Shown here piece by piece: positions 13,589 through 14,609 of a stretch of 14,609 nt of DNA (the stretch's first letter is position 1; each line of letters starts with the position of its first letter). The stretch spans positions 1-14,609 of the forward strand of contig DALZ01000102.1 in NCBI GenBank assembly GCA_002496955.1, written 5' to 3'. The notes under the pieces are model-generated. The model was not told the origin of the DNA and made no database searches. It saw only the letters and a list, made by a program, of their open reading frames with translations. The position numbers and the translations under genes are program-made. This DNA is from Euryarchaeota archaeon UBA128 (GTDB lineage Archaea > Thermoplasmatota > Poseidoniia > Poseidoniales > Poseidoniaceae).

Positions 13589-14609
13589 CCGGGGCAAAAC
13601 CGCAGTTGCAGCATTTATGCTACTGATGCTGATTATCCCAGTCGCAACGCCGCTTGCGACAGCAGGGGATTCGGCTTCCTCAAGAAGCGGAGCGAATTTT
13701 GTTGTCCAAGATGTCACATTCGACGGCGCTGGGTCGATAGTTAACGGAACGACAACCCATCTTGAAAACGCGACCCACTCTGTTCATGTCGAAGTTCAAA
13801 ACATCGGAGGATCAGCGGGCGTGGCAGATGTAAATCTATACCACAAAGGTTCCCTTACATCTACAAAAATACTGCTGGATTCCGTAACTACCGAGTTGGT
13901 TGGTGCGCAGAATTATGCCAACACAGTTTTGTTCACCTTCGTCGCCTCGCCCGGACTAAGCCAGAGCCTTTTTGTCGAGGCTTATACCACACAAGCTACT
14001 GATGAAATGGAGATACGTTTTGACTGCCAGAGTAACCCCAGGTATCTGGAGGGTGTAGTTGGCCAAGACACTGTGGATGAACCTCTTGCAGGACAGGATG
14101 AGATAACTATACCTGGAGTCACAGTCGCCGACCCTCACATATACACCGTAGATGTCACCAATACAGGCGTTCACGCCATAGACGCAAGCTTTCAAGTCTA
14201 TTTTGAGGACCCTAGTGACAGCACAAATAATCGCACATTCGACACTGGGTCGCAATTGCTTCAACCCGGCTCGACTCACGTCCCTGCATCAGAAATCACT
14301 CTGAGTGTCGCGATCAATGAAAATCTGGATGCCAGCATAATTTGGGAAATGACGGCATACGTTGTTTTCACATACGGAGCATCGACATGGGAGGTCAACA
14401 AAACCATCAAGACGGTCGATGCGAGGTTTTCCGAGTATTCTGCAACTTTAGACAGGCCGGCGAATCGAACAGTTCAGCCAGGGATATCTACAGACCTTAA
14501 TTTCCTGGTAACAAACACTGGCACAGCGACGGATAAATACACGATACAAGTATCATCGATCGCAAATTGGGTTGATAACTCAATTAACGGAGATGAAACC
14601 GGGGTAATC
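13572..14609 (+). CDS. Secreted multi-domain beta-sandwich (CARDB/NEW3-like) protein, 3' end beyond the window
   Basis: An uninterrupted frame of 346 codons runs to the window edge. A clear Sec signal peptide opens it: RGK, then a hydrophobic core AVAAFMLLMLIIPVATPL, and a likely cleavage after ATA (about residue 31). The exported part has consecutive beta-sandwich domains. The first (about 45-125) has VHVEVQNIGG. The second (about 195-290) has YTVDVTNTG. The third (from about 296) has VQPGISTDLNFLVTNTGTATDKY, which resembles CARDB and NPCBM-associated NEW3 modules. Such domains are typical of archaeal envelope proteins; no catalytic motif is visible. Start: GTG 13572 is given as the annotated start, with GTG 13563 or a CTG at 13581 behind the strong GGAGGTG site as alternatives. 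It overlaps the preceding small gene by 17 nt in another frame. Confidence 0.87.
   Translation, partial: MAFLLNRGKTAVAAFMLLMLIIPVATPLATAGDSASSRSGANFVVQDVTFDGAGSIVNGTTTHLENATHSVHVEVQNIGGSAGVADVNLYHKGSLTSTKILLDSVTTELVGAQNYANTVLFTFVASPGLSQSLFVEAYTTQATDEMEIRFDCQSNPRYLEGVVGQDTVDEPLAGQDEITIPGVTVADPHIYTVDVTNTGVHAIDASFQVYFEDPSDSTNNRTFDTGSQLLQPGSTHVPASEITLSVAINENLDASIIWEMTAYVVFTYGASTWEVNKTIKTVDARFSEYSATLDRPANRTVQPGISTDLNFLVTNTGTATDKYTIQVSSIANWVDNSINGDETGVI

Noticed and set aside
13956..14279. 107-codon minus-strand frame near the window end
   Set aside because: It is antisense to the secreted beta-sandwich protein, whose continuous frame with a signal peptide is far better supported.

Overview
The window looks like a piece of a planktonic euryarchaeal genome, most likely Marine Group II (Candidatus Poseidoniales) or a close relative. 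The reasons are a mix of signals: very large secreted beta-sandwich proteins with a C-terminal membrane anchor and a short aromatic tail, an aconitase-X/phosphomevalonate-dehydratase type protein, several bacterial-type metabolic genes, dense packing, and TATA-like boxes about 27 nt upstream of start codons with no Shine-Dalgarno (leaderless archaeal promoters). This assignment is inference from content; there is no rRNA or other marker gene in the window.

Layout. 1-5225 (+): the C-terminal 1147 residues of a giant surface protein, then a two-domain glutamine-dependent NAD+ synthetase 5 nt later. 5265-6089 (+): a TrhO-type tRNA U34 hydroxylase (rhodanese family). 6091-8304 (-): a membrane-anchored extracellular protein with three DUF7151-like Cys/Asp repeats, collagen-like Gly-X-X linkers and an ELWxxDGT-type region; its stop codon lies 1 nt from that of trhO. 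8305-8383 is a compact divergent promoter region holding a perfect 9-bp inverted repeat. 8384-11144 (+): a fused AcnX large+small protein (DUF521-DUF126), then an extended SDR sugar-nucleotide epimerase/dehydratase. 11137-12937 (-): a three-gene operon of Bcp peroxiredoxin, hexapeptide-repeat acyltransferase and flavin-reductase-like split-barrel protein, converging on the epimerase with an 8-bp overlap. 12938-13147 is an AT-rich divergent intergenic region with repeated ATGCAT motifs. 13148 to the end (+): a small helical protein of unknown function that overlaps a secreted, multi-domain beta-sandwich protein running off the window.

Working together. Three of the ten genes encode exported surface proteins, so this is partly a cell-envelope locus. 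The SDR epimerase and the WbpD-like acyltransferase fit nucleotide-sugar modification for glycosylating such a surface. NadE, TrhO, Bcp and the flavin-reductase-like protein are housekeeping or redox functions that fit an aerobic surface-ocean cell. The AcnX fusion may belong to the archaeal modified mevalonate pathway (phosphomevalonate dehydratase), but substrate assignment from sequence alone is open.

No tRNA, rRNA, CRISPR array, insertion sequence or integrase was seen. No gene-free stretch exceeds 300 nt. No single gene cluster here is clearly a new defence or mobile system. The best leads for novelty are the 13148/13572 gene pair, the architecture of the 6091-8304 protein, the fused AcnX, and the two regulatory regions.
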